The notes under the pieces are model-generated. The model saw only the letters and a program-made list of their open reading frames with translations. It ran no database searches and was not told the origin of the DNA. Made by a program: the position numbers and the translations under genes. A stretch of 64,000 bases of DNA from Liquidambar formosana (lineage: Eukaryota; Streptophyta; Magnoliopsida; Saxifragales; Altingiaceae), in contig CM077826.1 of the NCBI GenBank assembly GCA_039720395.1, forward strand, positions 35,244,790-35,308,789. The letters run 5' to 3'. This document shows positions 45,957-59,100 of the stretch, piece by piece. Every line of letters begins with the position of its first letter. Position 1 is the first letter of the stretch.

Positions 45957-48900
45957 ATGATTATGCATAATACAAAATACATATGGGCTGGTAATTATGG
46001 TGTAGTTGAATGATTCAAAAATCTGGAAAACTTTTTCTGCATAATTGGTTTTCCTCCATGGCTGAACCTAGGGTTTGGAACCCTAGGTCAATTCTCTTCT
46101 ACTCCTCTTCTAATTGATGGTTAAGTGTATCCATGGATGCAATAGGTTGCATAGGGTTTGAGTTTGGAGAAGAAGAATAAGGAAACTAGGGTTTTATAAA
46201 ACTGTTATGAACAGTTTTCATGGTAGCCATGAAAAACCGTCATCTTGTTTTGCATGCCGAATTCAGAGTTCTTCTCCAAAATTTTCGAGCCATATATGGT
46301 TAGAAAGCTCTTTGAATAAGCTTTCCAACCCAACAAACGGTGCGTCAATCCGAGTTCTGTAGTGAAAGTTATGAATTTTTTACTACAGGCTGTCTGGAAA
46401 GACAGTTTTGCTCGGGAATGATGCAATAGCCACAACTTTGAGTTATTGATGGAGATCAAAGGCATGGCAATGGTTGCCACCACTTGGGTTATGTTCTAGA
46501 CATGGTAGGGAAAGGTTCCCAAGCATTTAGATGCATCATAATTGGATTAAGATGCTAGAACAGAAGGAAGAAGGAGAAGAACACCATGGAGGCTGAATCT
46601 GGGTTTTAGAACCCTAAGGTTCTTGCAATTAATTCTAATTAAAGCTGCTGTATTTATGATGGAAGATCATTGTAGGATCATTATATATCATGTGTATATG
46701 ATTTTCTTTAAGTTTCAAAAAGGTTTTGATGGAAAAAGATTCAAAAAGTTTGAAAATTTTTCATGAACAGCATAGCAGATTTTCTCTGCAGAAAAGTCAT
46801 CAATGGAGTTTTGATTAGAACTTGAGTTAGGGAACTCCAAATTGCATGAAACCAATTGCATTAGTTTCCTAAGACATGTAGGATACTGGGAAAATTCGTT
46901 TGGTAGCCTAATTCATTCATCTTGCTGGGTTTTAAATCAATTTCTGACCATCGACAGTGTGCTGTCAAATTCTGGGCAGCCTACTGTTGTTTCAATTGTT
47001 TAGAATAATTGGTGATGATTTGATCATCCAAACCTCTTCTATTAGCTTAGTATTTCATGTAGGGACATGATACAAAAGCTGGTTTCAATAGAGGAGTCGA
47101 ATTGATAAGGTTTTAGAAGCTATTGTGACCTTGAAGGTCTGCAACAATGGCTCCAGCAATGGGTTTTGGAAACCCTAATTGTTCTTGATGATGGCAGCCA
47201 CTTCCACCTCTTCTTACGTGTCCAAGGGCTTGTCCCACACCCCTGTAGTCCTCTCCCTTAACTGGCCATGGCCTCCCACAGTCGTTGGTGGCCATGGCAG
47301 CCTAGCCAAGCTCAGGCAGACCCCTCGTAGTGACGGCTGCATAGAGTTAAGGATGAAACCCTAATTTTGAGTTAATGATGAAACCCTAATTTCATTATGG
47401 CATTAATTAAAACCCTAATTGGAATATTAATTACCTTAATTAAGAGTTAATGATTGGTCATTAAATGACCATTCATGGTTATTGATTGTTAGGGCATAAT
47501 TAATACCATTAATGATGTCTAGGGTTAGGGTTTTGGAAACCCTAATTAGTGTAATTAATTAAGGGTAATTAATACCCTATTTGGCATTAATTAAACCCTA
47601 ATCCCTTTTATTAAATACCATATGAACCTAGGGTTTTAATGATTGGTCATTAAATGACCAATCATAAGGCATTTAATGATTAGGGCTTGCATTTAGGGTT
47701 TAGGGTTATGCATTTAGGGTTTAGGGTTTTAGGAAACCCTAATGCACTAATTCATCATTTAATTGATTTTATTTAATTCCCATGTTAATTATTTAATTAA
47801 TATTGATTAATTTTATAATGTTTTAAATGGTTTAAAATACAATTGGGGATTAAATTAAAATCTGAAAATTCTTAATTAAATGAAATTGTTTTGTTTAAAT
47901 AAGGAAACCCTAACATTGGATATTAGAGTTATTTTAGGAAACTTTATATGTTTCTATTAATTTGATTAATTGAAACTAAATGTCTTAAATGTTAAGACTT
48001 TATTTAATTCTGGATATTTTGTTAAAACCTAATAAGATTAGGATGCATTAATGAGATTAATGTAAATCATTCAAGAGAATTACCATAATGCCCATATGTC
48101 TTAATGCTTATAGTTTTTCTTTACATTATGCAATGAGATTGTATGTATGTGTTTGGATGATGATTATGGACTATACCCCTTAAACCAATTGTGATTGGCC
48201 GTCTTATGAATGGGTTGTAATAATTTTTCAAGAGTTGTAATTTTATTATGGTGATGTAATTTATTATTTGGGGCTTGCATGCCACCTTCCCTCTCTCTCT
48301 ATCATTCTCTTATGTACCCCACATTCCCCTTATGTATCCCTTTCTATATATTATGTAAATGTTATGTAATCGAGAGCGCACTAAGGAGCATGGTGGACCC
48401 AAAGGAGTATGATGGAGCCCAACAAGCCAATGGTGGAGACCAACAAGCCAATGGTGGAGACCATCAAGCCAAGGGAGCAGATTGAAGGACTTGAAAGCTT
48501 AGAGAAGTTTTTCAAGAAAGTATGCATGTTACGAATGGTTTATTTTACGATCACTTACACCCACCATAGACCTAGGATTCAATCTATTGGCTTGGATTGA
48601 ATCTTCTCAAAGTCCATAATCATCATAGTGGGAGCTTTAATTTATGAGATAATTGTATTAGCTCCAATACTATAGTTTGGTATATGTTACCTATTCACTT
48701 AGGGACTAATATCAAAATATGGTACTTTATATATGTTGATATATAATAGCATGCGATGTATGATTTATAATAGCATGAGATGTATGATTATAAATAGCAT
48801 AATTTATATATTTAAATTTTGATACATAGGATGCATGTTAATTTGATGAGACCCTTTAAAACCCCTCTTATTTAATATTAAGTTGAAAATGGAGAAGTCA

Positions 48901-49590
48901 TTGGGGAATGAATTCTTCATTGCCTTCCATCATTATAGGATCATCTAACGTCCCTTAATGTGGGTACCTGGCTGCAGACATGTAGGAGCTACCCATGTTA
49001 AAGACATTACTTGAAACTATCACATATGAGATATCATGGGGTGCCTAAACTAGTATATACCAAGAAACTAACATGTGAGGTATATATTTGGCGAAACATA
49101 CCTGTGTGAATGATGGGTTTAACTTAACTAGGGAAGTATTCCAAGAAACTAACATGTGAGGTGTATGTTCCCTAGAGGCAAAATGATTGGAACTTGCTTA
49201 TGAAGCAATAGACAAAGAGTTGTCTTCTTATTGTGGGTTAGAAGTCAAGAAACTAACATGTGAGGCTTCTAGGTCACAGTGGGACCCCAATCCCCATTAG
49301 GAATGAGATTCCCGAATTCCATTAGAGGGTGTATGGAATTTAATAAAATAGTGGGAGGTACCATATGATTAAAGACCCAATCATTATGGATAAAAATGAA
49401 ATCTAATTCTTTGTTTATGTAGATTACCTAATTACTCACCTCAAAACCCCTATTTCCTAATATAGGATATTGATAGTTTGACTAAACCCGATTTCTTTGA
49501 TTGACTTAGGAAATTGAGAATTGTTCTCAATTTCAAAAGATTGTTTATATGCTATTAGGCCTTTTATTAAAGGCCCTCCATAAAACATCC
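45957..49590 (+). other. Long non-coding leader of F
   Basis: About 3.6 kb without a recognisable protein. It contains a GC-richer patch at 47,185-47,345 with short open frames on both strands (not recognised), an AT-rich block at 47,340-47,960 with repeated AAACCCTAAT and two TTTAGGG pairs, a 27-bp palindrome at 47,639-47,665, a 21-bp minisatellite near 48,422-48,470 and three copies of CAAGAAACTAACATGTGAGG at about 49,060, 49,141 and 49,245. The length is unusual for a copia leader. Confidence 0.7.
48422..48470 (+). repeat. 21-bp minisatellite in F
   Basis: The unit CAAGCCAATGGTGGAGACCAA occurs twice with a third partial copy. In one frame it encodes repeats of QQANGGD, but nothing indicates translation. 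Confidence 0.75.
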
Positions 49591-52300
49591 TAAGAAGAAA
49601 AGACACTATGCACAATTGGCATCTTGTTGCCATGCTATATGATAATATTGATGACTAATGAGCTTCAGAAGCAAAATTAGTCAATGCAAGTGCCTTTGAC
49701 GTCCTACATCACATACAAAGGTTGTATTATGAGTGAAATAATACTATAAAGTATAGTACTTTTAAAGGACTTCTTCTGGACTAGGATGTTATAAAAGTTG
49801 TTTATTAATAATCATTCTTTTGAAAATGATTAATCACATAGAATAGCTTGAGAAGCTAGATGTGATTTAAAATGGAAGCATAGAGGAAAGCAAGTCTTGA
49901 AAAGTCAAAGACAAAGAAATATAATTATTTTGTAGTAAACATAAGGTATTGTAAAGGGAACTTGATAAAGTATCAGTCTTCCTAGAAGAACCAAACTTTT
50001 GAAGTTTAGGTTCATGCTCTAAACTAAATTGTTGGTTAGTTCTGCTTCTTGGTTTTTGGATTCTAGTGTAATCTAAATCGAAGCAGAAAGTTAAGTAGAT
50101 AATAAGTTACCTTTAAAAATTTTAATAGAGCAAGAGTTGCTAGATTAATTTTGGGAACTTATTTCTTAACTAGGTCATTTAAGACATTCTAGAAATTTGA
50201 TTTCTAAATTTAAATGACTAATTAGAGCGAATGCAACGTATTCCGAGAATACAAGAGATGTAGAGACTCTCATTTAAATATAACGATTATGACTTGGTTA
50301 TGAGATAACCAAACCCATCTTTTACTTGGTGAAGTGAATGAGTTACATTTATAATTTGACTATACATTGTGATCTATATAGTCATGTAGAGCATGCATTC
50401 AATTATAGTAGACTCATCTTAGAATACCATAGCTCAATGGTGAATCTAAGAGAACAAATTGAACCCTATTAAGATATGGTTTGATCCATGATGAGTTTTA
50501 CTAATGTATCCATCTAGGATATACCTTAAAATTGCTACATATTGATAATTTAGGGTTCACTCCAATTTTGTCCCAATTATATCAGATATGATATGGGAAG
50601 AAACCCAACTTAAAGAAGTTAAGGCTTGGGCTTGTGCTACGTTTGTCTGGAAACATAATGTAGACAATCTGGAAATAAGGTCAAGTAAGTGTTGAATTGT
50701 GGTATATCCCAAAAGTGGTTGGGATAGTATTTCTATTACTCTAATGAACAAAAGTTGTCCATTAGGATGTTTGCTGGATTTTCTTGAGAAAGAGTTCATT
50801 CAAGAAAGATGCAAAAGTAGATAGAATTTATAAAATTGTCTGTAAAGCCACAAAGGAACAAAGATCCAACCCTTGTCTCTCTTGAGACAAAAACCCTTAA
50901 ATACACTACAATCTTTTCATAGATCAAATTGGATATTTCTTAACATAAGAGAGATATTGTATCTCTATTAGAATGTGAAAGAATTGTTCTTTGGTGATAA
51001 AGATCACCAAGATAATCCTATTGATTATGACTAGACGATGTTTCACATCAACTCGAGAAATGACTAAGAGTCATTAAATCCAATATGGATAGGTAGAAAC
51101 CTAAAAGGCTTGGCTATTTAAGAATGTTTTCAACATAGGCAAAAAGTTGTCTATAAAGAAACTTGTTTGATAATAGTTATGCTGAAATCCATTTGGATCT
51201 TGTTATCTATAAACACACATTTTGAATATAAGATATGTCAAAAAGGATATAAAGATGTTATATCAAATGGTGAAAAACCATAAAAGTGTGTAAGTTATAG
51301 AAGTCTATTAATAGACTACAAGGTTCTCATAATTAGAACATCTATAAAGTTGAGGTAATCAAATTGTTTGATTTCTCTCATTGTATAGATGGACCATGAG
51401 TGTATAAAAGGTTAGTGGGAGTGCGATTGTTTTTCTTTATCCTAAGTATGGATGACGTCATAATCATTATGAATGATATATGAATGTTATCTAATGTAAA
51501 GTTTTAGTTTTTGGAGAAAAACTAATTCATGAAAGATTTGGCAAAAGCATCCAATAAGATCTATAGAGATAGATCATATAGATTGCTAAGTATCTCCAAA
51601 TCATCAAACATAGTTGAAATGTTGAAGGAGTTCAACATGGAGAATTCTAAAGGGGGTCTGATTTACTTCAGATAAGAATTCATTATTCAAGGGCATGTGC
51701 CCTAGGATAACACAAGTAAGATTCTTAAAGTGTTAAGAAGCCTTATTTTACACTATGTATTGAACCTGATATCTATTATGTTGTAATTGTTACAAATAGT
51801 TATCAATCAATTCAAATTTGGAATATTGGATTGTATATGGAAATTGTAAACTCATAGTAGATAGGTATATGGATTTGGATATAATCCATATGGGGTATAT
51901 TTTATATTCACTTTAGTTGGTGAAATACTTAATGGAAGAACTGTATGAAAGATACAGTGGATTCCATTATTAAGGGTGAATTAATTGTCGCATTGTCTAG
52001 GAGACTGTTTGGATCTATAAGTTCATTTAGAACTTAGAGTTGTTCCTTCCATTGAGTTGCCCACACCTTGTTTTGTGATAACAATGGGTCTATAGCTCAA
52101 GTATAGGAATCACGGTCTCATCAAAAGTCCAAACTCATAGAGTGACAATTCCAAGTGATTAGAGGAATCATTGGAAGAGGTAATAGATACATTACAGAAG
52201 ATATTATCTACATAAGTTTTTGTAGACCTACTGACTAAAGCTTTAAAACATAATTGGTTATGTCTAAGACCAACATCTTGAGAAGATAGGTATGCGATAC
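49591..52300 (+). pseudogene. Degenerate copia gag-pol of element F
   Basis: Conceptual translation in shifting frames shows family signatures. At about 49,681-49,745 NASAFDVLHHIQRLY fits copia gag. At about 50,600-50,820 PNLKEVKAWACATFV and, further on, FLEKEFIQER fit the end of integrase. At about 51,430-51,650 a YVDD-like SMDDVIII, FMKDLG, KIYRDRSYRLL and KEFNMENSKGG fit RT. At about 51,800-52,295 QSIQIWNIG (for QSNPGLEHW), a CDN-like ITMG and VDLLTKALKH then GMRYMVDWL fit RNase H and its end. Stops interrupt every domain. No working protein can come from this copy. Order integrase-RT-RNase H confirms Ty1/copia. Confidence 0.83.
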
Positions 52301-52321
52301 ATGGTCGATTGGCTTTAGTGC

Positions 52322-52332
52322 AAGTGGGAGAT
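52322..52332 (+). other. Polypurine tract of F
   Basis: AAGTGGGAGAT directly precedes the 3' LTR; this is the usual copia form. Confidence 0.85.
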
Positions 52333-53991
52333 TGTTAGGATTATGCCCTAGAGCCAATCATAGAGATGATTGTTTAGGGATTAGGAACAATCATTTGATT
52401 TCATTTATGTATGTCACATTTATTATTGATTTAATAAAAGGGCTTATTCTATTATGTTTATATGCATCATTTATATTTACATAATATGTCCATGGAGCTA
52501 GAGTTGAGAATATGGAATTACAAAGAGTTGTAATTTTGAGACTATAGATATATCTCTGTACTAAACTCCTTAAGCATTCCTAGTTGAAGGTTCACTATGA
52601 TGGACAGTAATGAACCATAGGACTAGCACTTATTAGGTTGACTCTATAGGAGGATAGCTAGTCTCAAGCTATTTGTGTGGAGACACTACAACCAACAAGT
52701 GGGTGCCTATTATAAGAATAGGTACACTGAATGTGACCAAAGATATGAGATAAACTGAATGGAGTTTTTTCCTGCCTGTCAATCAGTTTCTCATTGTTAT
52801 AGTGGTACAAGTAATCCTTAGACCTAAGACACCATAGTTGCCTTATGCATGTAGCTTTAGAAGTTTGATAACACTAAGTGCATATCCTATTCAGGGGTCT
52901 GCAAAGGTGTTCATTGGCCCTACTGCTATGTGTATGAAGGCATGTGAGTGATCAACAAGGGATCCATCACTCTCAGGAAAAAGAGAGAGAATGTCTCATA
53001 TAGCATTCATAATATAACTCATTAAATCCATGGCCATGGTAGGATGAATATGAAAAGAGTTTCATGAGTTCATCTATGAGTTGATATCTATGAATGAATA
53101 TAAAGTAATTGAACTAGGGACTTGACAGACTTCCATGTCCTATTAGTTCAATTGGAGACATTGTGTTGAAGGAAGGATGCAATTGTAACCTATAAACTAT
53201 AACAGAAGGGTTCTTTGTAAATGACTATTCACCTCATTAAGGACCACACCATGAGCCATATGCTAGGTGTTACTCATGGTTAGTAGAAGCCCTAATTGAT
53301 ATAAGTGAGTTATAATCAATTAGGGAATTGGAAGGAGTTCCAATTAGACCCTAAATGGAAAGAGTTCCATTGTGCACACCTCGTGCTATTCCTACTACTT
53401 AATGATGTGAACCCAATGGGTCACACATTGATCATGCAAGAAGGGCTTTAAAGTCTATGAGAGAAAGGGCTTTAGTGAATAAAGAATAGTTCTTTATAGG
53501 CCTATTTGTATTTGATACAAATAATAGGGGTTAATGTGCAATTAAGTGTAATTACACATAACCCTATTAGGGTTTCTTCCCCATGGCCAGCCCCCTTTAG
53601 TGGGCTGCCTATATAAGTCACACTTATGTGTGACATGGCATAATAGGCTTGCACAATAAACCCTAGCCGTCCAGCCCCTTGGAGGCTCTCTTCTCTCTCT
53701 CTCTCTTCCCCACCTCTAGCAACAACAAGGAAGAAGAAAGAAAGGACTTGAAGCTCTAGCTAGGTGTGGATACCGTTGGAGGCAGCACACTTGGGCTGCT
53801 CATTCACCGCTGTCCGGAGTAGAAGCTTGGAGCAAAACGGAGAAGACAAAAATCCTGTAAGTGTTCTAACCCTCTTCGTAGTTAGGGTTTGATTTTGTGT
53901 TATGCATAGTTAGATTCATGGGATTGGGAATCGTAGGAAAAAATTTTTATATTCCGCACTTCTATTTTTCCTTCTTGTTTGATTCCCAACA
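52333..53991 (+). repeat. 3' LTR of element F
   Basis: 1,659 bp, TGTTAGGATTATG to GATTCCCAACA, with a TATATAAG box near 53,609-53,617. Differences from the 5' LTR noted by eye: CTGAG/CTAAG, GCAGAT/GCATAT, CACTG/CATTG, CTTCTC/CTTCCC, one A/T at the AAAAATTTTTT junction and TTCGATT/TTTGATT. Confidence 0.94.
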
Positions 53992-53996
53992 ACCTC
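53992..53996. other. Right target-site duplication of F
   Basis: ACCTC, identical to 44,279-44,283. Confidence 0.92.
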
Positions 53997-55918
53997 TACC
54001 CTTCCAAATCTTCCAATGGATTCTCAGATTCTAGGTGTGGAGGTTTGAAGTGATGACCCCCTCTTGTTATATGGTCCAACTCGTTATCACTAGCCCATAT
54101 ATTATGGACTTCTTCGGAGTCATTCATTAAATCATCCCATTCTATCATGTCAATGCTCTCCATTTCCATTGGCAAGTCATCCCAACCTGTAGGGACTATC
54201 GGCTCATCTGATATTGGACTTGGGCTTGAGTACAGCACATAGTAATCAAATTTCCCCGACGATTCACCCAATAGGCCAATCTGAGGATCCCTTGCTTCAT
54301 ATCTTTCTTTCAGCTCTTATTGGATAGATTTTCTGGGCAACAACAAAACCTTTCGGTCAATGAGGTCTTGAATGATCTTCTTTAGTATAGAACAAGCCTC
54401 GGTGTCATGGCCGGGTGCACGATGGTATTGGCAATATTGGTGAGGGGTTGATGGCCTTGGCTTTGGTGGGAGTGGCATGATAAGGCTGTTATTGCGGCAA
54501 ATGGTGAAAAGGCAGGTTATGGTCATGGGGAGTGGAGTGTATTGTCTTATGGGCCGGTGAGGGCGAGATGATTCAACACCAATGGCATTTATGGTGTTAG
54601 GTGGGGGTGTGTTGTTGTGAGACGGGAGAGGATTACGGGTGACATTTGGATGGGTTAGTGGTGAGATGACTTGCTTGTCAATGAGGTCTTGGATTTGGTG
54701 GCGAAGGCGAATATAATGGTTTGTGGCATGGCCTTTGGATTGGTGGTACTTGCAGTACTCATTCTCGTTGTAGTTCTTGGGTAAGGGATTTGGTGGGGGT
54801 CTTGGTTTGAGTGGCTTCAATAGGTCACGGCTTACGAGCTTTCAAGGACTCTTTCAAGTGGCATGAATAGGTCAGTGAATTGGCGAGGTGGGTTGACATC
54901 ATTGAGAGAGAAGGGTTGAATGGGTCGAGTTATGAAGTTGACCTCGGCATTATTCTTCCCACTAAAGTTTGTCTTACGACTCCTTACTTCCTCAGTTTTT
55001 ATTGTCCCATCATTAATAGCATCCTCAACCTGCGTGCCAGCCCCAATGAGAGCTTTGAAATTCAGGAAATAGTGGGTAAATAGTGTTTGTGGTACACGGG
55101 TAGCAAGTTCTTAACCACTAACTAAATTTGGTCCTCCTCATTTGGTCTATTCGTCATTCTCGACGCTTTTTGTCTCCACTTTATAATGTAAGCGGAGAAA
55201 GTTTTATGAGCCCCTTGCTTGGTGGTTTCCAGGTCCCTCCGAGTAACGTCCACCTCTGTGTTGTACTTGTAATGCTTCAAGAACTCATTGCATATGTCTT
55301 CCCAAGTTCGAGTTCTGTTCTCATCTAAGGATAAGAACCATTTCAAAGCAGAAGTGGCCAAGGTTTCATGGAACATTTGAGCTAAAAGCTCGTCAGTGGC
55401 CCTCGAGGGTGCATAGCTTGCACATACATCTTCAAATGAGTCTTAGGGCAACCTGTCCCATCTAATTTCTCTAACTCTGGCATCTTAAATTGTAATAGAA
55501 TACGAGCCGTTAGAAACAGAGATAAAGTCTGCACATCGACCATGTCATCGGCCCTATGAATCCCTTTTATAGTTCTTTCCAATGCTTCTACCTTGCTAGC
55601 TAACACGGAATCATTGCTAGAACCTTTTCCTTTGGTTTCCCCTTCTAGGTTGATGACCACAGGCTTCGAACTACTTTCCCCCCTTGTCTTGGTGTTCTCA
55701 TTAGATTGAGGTCCCTCTTCGGTGCCAGCCCCATGAGGTATACCCGAGGAATGGGCCTTAGAACCATTTTGTTCGAGATCTGCTATCTTCTATTGGTTCT
55801 CATGAGCCATTTTCAATGCTGTATCGGAGGTCTCGGTGGTATGATCAAGCTTGGTCATGATGGCTTTTAGGCAAGCCTCAAGGTCAAAGTGCCCCTCACT
55901 AGTTCTTTCATCGGCCAT
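53997..55918 (-). pseudogene. Element D gag, degraded
   Basis: Gag of the host element D, read from MADERTSEG (55,918) leftward. The core signature (ELEKLDGTGCPKTHL, WFLSLDENRTRTWEDICNEF, VTRRDLETTKQGAH) is followed by two zinc-knuckle-like motifs, CKYHQSKGHATNHY (last Cys lost to Tyr) and CQYHRAPGHDTEAC. Frames break near 54,820-55,120 and 55,380, and a TAA replaces a glutamine codon near 54,317. It ends in HLESENPLEDLEG, then a TAG, and continues into the fragment at 44,283. Order and flanking sequence match E gag closely. Confidence 0.85.
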
Positions 55919-56149
55919 GTCTGTCTGATGGGTAGATTCAACACTCACTAGACGCCCTTGCAGATTACGGATCCAAGCCAGCACGTCTATGGATCGAAAA
56001 GTTTTAACCTTTAGCCTAAGGACTTGTCCTAAACCTCCAAAGTTTCCTTAATGAACTCGGTCTTTACACTATATTCAATTAATTCATTCCTTTTATCCAA
56101 TTACCTTTGACAAAGGGCATGGACTAAGGGTATGTTTAAAAGAATAGGG
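55919..56149 (-). other. Leader of element D, truncated by G
   Basis: The sequence upstream of D gag matches the E leader (AAGGGCATGG, GAATAGGG) up to 56,149, where the LTR of element G starts. The primer site and 5' LTR of D would be right of G, outside the window. Confidence 0.75.
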
Positions 56150-59100
56150 TGTGAACCCTAAAAAAGTGGCTCACAAGGATTGAAAAGAAAATAGGTTGAA
56201 AAAGAAAAGGAGTCGCCACCTTATTGTTTAAAGGAAACAAGGAAAACCCTAAAAACCAATTTTGTTTTAAGAAAACAAAAGAATGACTCCATGTTTAAAA
56301 AGGAAAGGCAAAAACAATCTTTTGGAAACCAAAGAAATCGGGGATTCGGAGGCTAAGTTATGACATGGGAAGGTTCTAGGCATAGCCTATAGGCACCCAT
56401 GTCACCCTTTCGGTCTCTTATTTTATTTGGGCTAAATTAAGATCTTATCATACAAAAATGAACGAGTATATCACATCAAGAATTGCATGCATATCATATA
56501 ATTCATCCATAACAAAGAAACAAAACAAAGAAAAACAAAACAAAACTAGGATGCTTAGATCCTAGGGTGGACTTGAACCTCAAAGCGCCTACGTACCATG
56601 TAGCAAAATACATGGATTAAAGTCTACGTAGTTCGATTAGAATTAGGGTTACAACCTAATAGAGGCCTATGGTAAACCCTAAGTTTCCTTTCATAAGAAA
56701 TATGGTAAGTTTCCAAAAATAAATGATTCTCAAAAGATCTTTAGAAAGTATGGAATTCAATAAAGATAGAAACTTTTATTTAAAAAGGAATTCTTTATGA
56801 ATGGAAACTATAAAGATTACCATACCCCTCTATTAGGAAATAACCCTAGGAGGGAGAAAGAAAAAGTTTTAAGGAAGAAAATGTGAATTAGGGCACCTTC
56901 ATACCCAACTTACTTTAAGCAAAAGCAACCTGTCAAAATAACCACCCTATTGCATAAGGTAATTACTTTATTTGCAAGATTTCATCTTGTAATAGCCAAA
57001 ATAATCACCCCACATTGGTGGGGTAATTGCACCTATCATATCCCACTTTCTATGGGTTTGTACCTGTCAAGCACCTGCAATTTGCATGCAAAACACACCA
57101 AAAACACCAACAAACCAACCTAGTTTCTAACCAAGCAATTATCATGCTTAAACATAGGCTAACACATGCTTAAAATATCATATTAAGGACAAATAACAGA
57201 TCTGGACAGAATTGAAATAAGGCTTAAAATCACCCATAAGTCATGTAAACAACAAGAATCATGAACTAACTAAAATCCTAATTCAACCCTATATGCAATA
57301 ACATGCAAACAAACCTAAAATCCACTACCATGAATGCTCAAAACATCATATTTAGGACAATAAACAAATCTGGACAGAATGGTACTAAAGCCTATATTCA
57401 TCCACTAAACATGCAAATAACATAAATAGTGAACAATCATAAACCCTAATTCAATCCTAGATTCATGGTATGCATAAAAACCCTAAAATCAACTATATGA
57501 ATGCAGAAAATATCATAGTTATCTAATATGTAGCGCATATACAACAACTATGAAGAAAAAGCAAAGAAAATCCCTAAGTTACCATGCTATATGCAACCTT
57601 CCTAAAACAAGGATGAATGAAACCCTAGAATCACACTTGTGCATAAAATCACATGAAATAACTCTAAATCATGCAAAACCGAATATGAACAACATTCTAA
57701 CCATGCATATTAACCAATAGAATGATCAATACATGATAAAAACATAGGCTTGCACATGAAATATAGTTATTCTAGATATAAACTCAATTTCAGCACAAAA
57801 GGAACCCTAGAATCCCAACTAAGCATGAAATCACATGAAATAGTCCTCCAGCATGCAAGACAACCCATGAACATCATCCTAATCATGCATATTATCTCAT
57901 AAAGGAATCCACACATGATTAAAATACATGCTTGAACATGAAATAGAGCTATTTTATGCAAAAATCCTATTTCAACACCACGGAAGCCCTAGAATCACAA
58001 ATATGAATTAAAATACATGACATGACCCTAAATCATGCAAAACTATTCATGACCTACATTCTAATCATGCATATCAATCAATAGAATCACCAACACATGG
58101 TAAAGATGCAAGCTTGAACATGAAATAAGACTATTCTTATGCAAAACCCTAATTTAAATGAAAGAGAAGAAAGGAGGGAGGTATACCTGTAGTAGAACTT
58201 TACTGCTGTAGAGTCTTCTTCTCCTCTTGTGTACTACTGGAAACACTCTCCTTCAAGCCTTCAAGCAAAGCTCCAGCCCTCCTTCATATTCTCTCTCTCA
58301 CTTTCTCACTCAAAAATTAGGTTAGAATGCCTTAAGGATGGCTGTGATTGCCTCTAGGTGCCTCCCCTAATGCTGAAGTATAGAGGGATATTTATAGGGT
58401 TTGAGGGGAATCAACCAATGGTTGGGATTAAAACCCTAAATATCAATCCAAGGGTCCTTAGAGACTTCCTTGGGGCTCAAGTAGGTCAAATAGGGTTGAA
58501 AATAAGATGGAATGGCAGTTGGAGGCAAAAAATTCGTCAAAAATAGGAAGGAATCCCGTTTCAGCATAATTTTAGGAAGGTGGCTCGGCTGACCACCCAG
58601 GGCTGGGCGGCTAACCACCTGGCCTTGGGCGGCTGACCACCTGGGCTGGGTGGTTAGCCGCTAAGCCCCAAGTGGTCACCCAAGTGCGCCGTCAATAATT
58701 GCCTTATTTGAGCCCTTTTGCCTTCCAAAAGTGTTTCGGGGGTCAAATGGAGTCCAATTTTGATGAAACGAAAACCAAAATGACCGTGCTTCGATAAGGA
58801 ATGTAATTTAAGACATTTTAGGGAAAAAATCCCTAGCCATAGCTGCATGGTTGGGTTTTACAAAGGTGGCTAACCGTTATGCACCACCGTCGCTAAGCTT
58901 AGGTATGCACACAGGTTCGCACCAAATGCTTTCCAATTCAAAATTCAACCTTCCAAAACATCTTTGGGAATGAAATTAAGACTAATTAAAGTCAAATGAG
59001 TGGGAATGGAGTGAAAATTATGAGCCGATTTGAGCTAACCCGAAATAGGTCTATTAACCAACCTGAGCCATATTGAGCCGTTTTAATCCCGAACCATCAA

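Larger units (their letters stand above)
44284..53991 (+). mobile_element. Element F: complete Ty1/copia-type element with a dead coding region
   Basis: F is 9.7 kb, with two 1,659-bp LTRs, ends TG...CA and the duplication ACCTC. A primer site for initiator methionine tRNA follows the first LTR and a purine tract precedes the second. Relics of gag, integrase, RT and RNase H are in copia order (integrase before RT) but full of stops and frameshifts. LTRs are nearly identical (six substitutions by eye). This contrast indicates a recent insertion of a copy that was already non-autonomous. Confidence 0.92.

Noticed and set aside
47185..47345. GC-rich patch in the F leader as a captured host gene fragment
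   Set aside because: Short frames on both strands, none recognised, and no splice sites or motif support.
47680..47740. Interstitial telomere
   Set aside because: Only two adjacent TTTAGGG-type units at a time, within AT-rich element sequence; too short to be telomeric.
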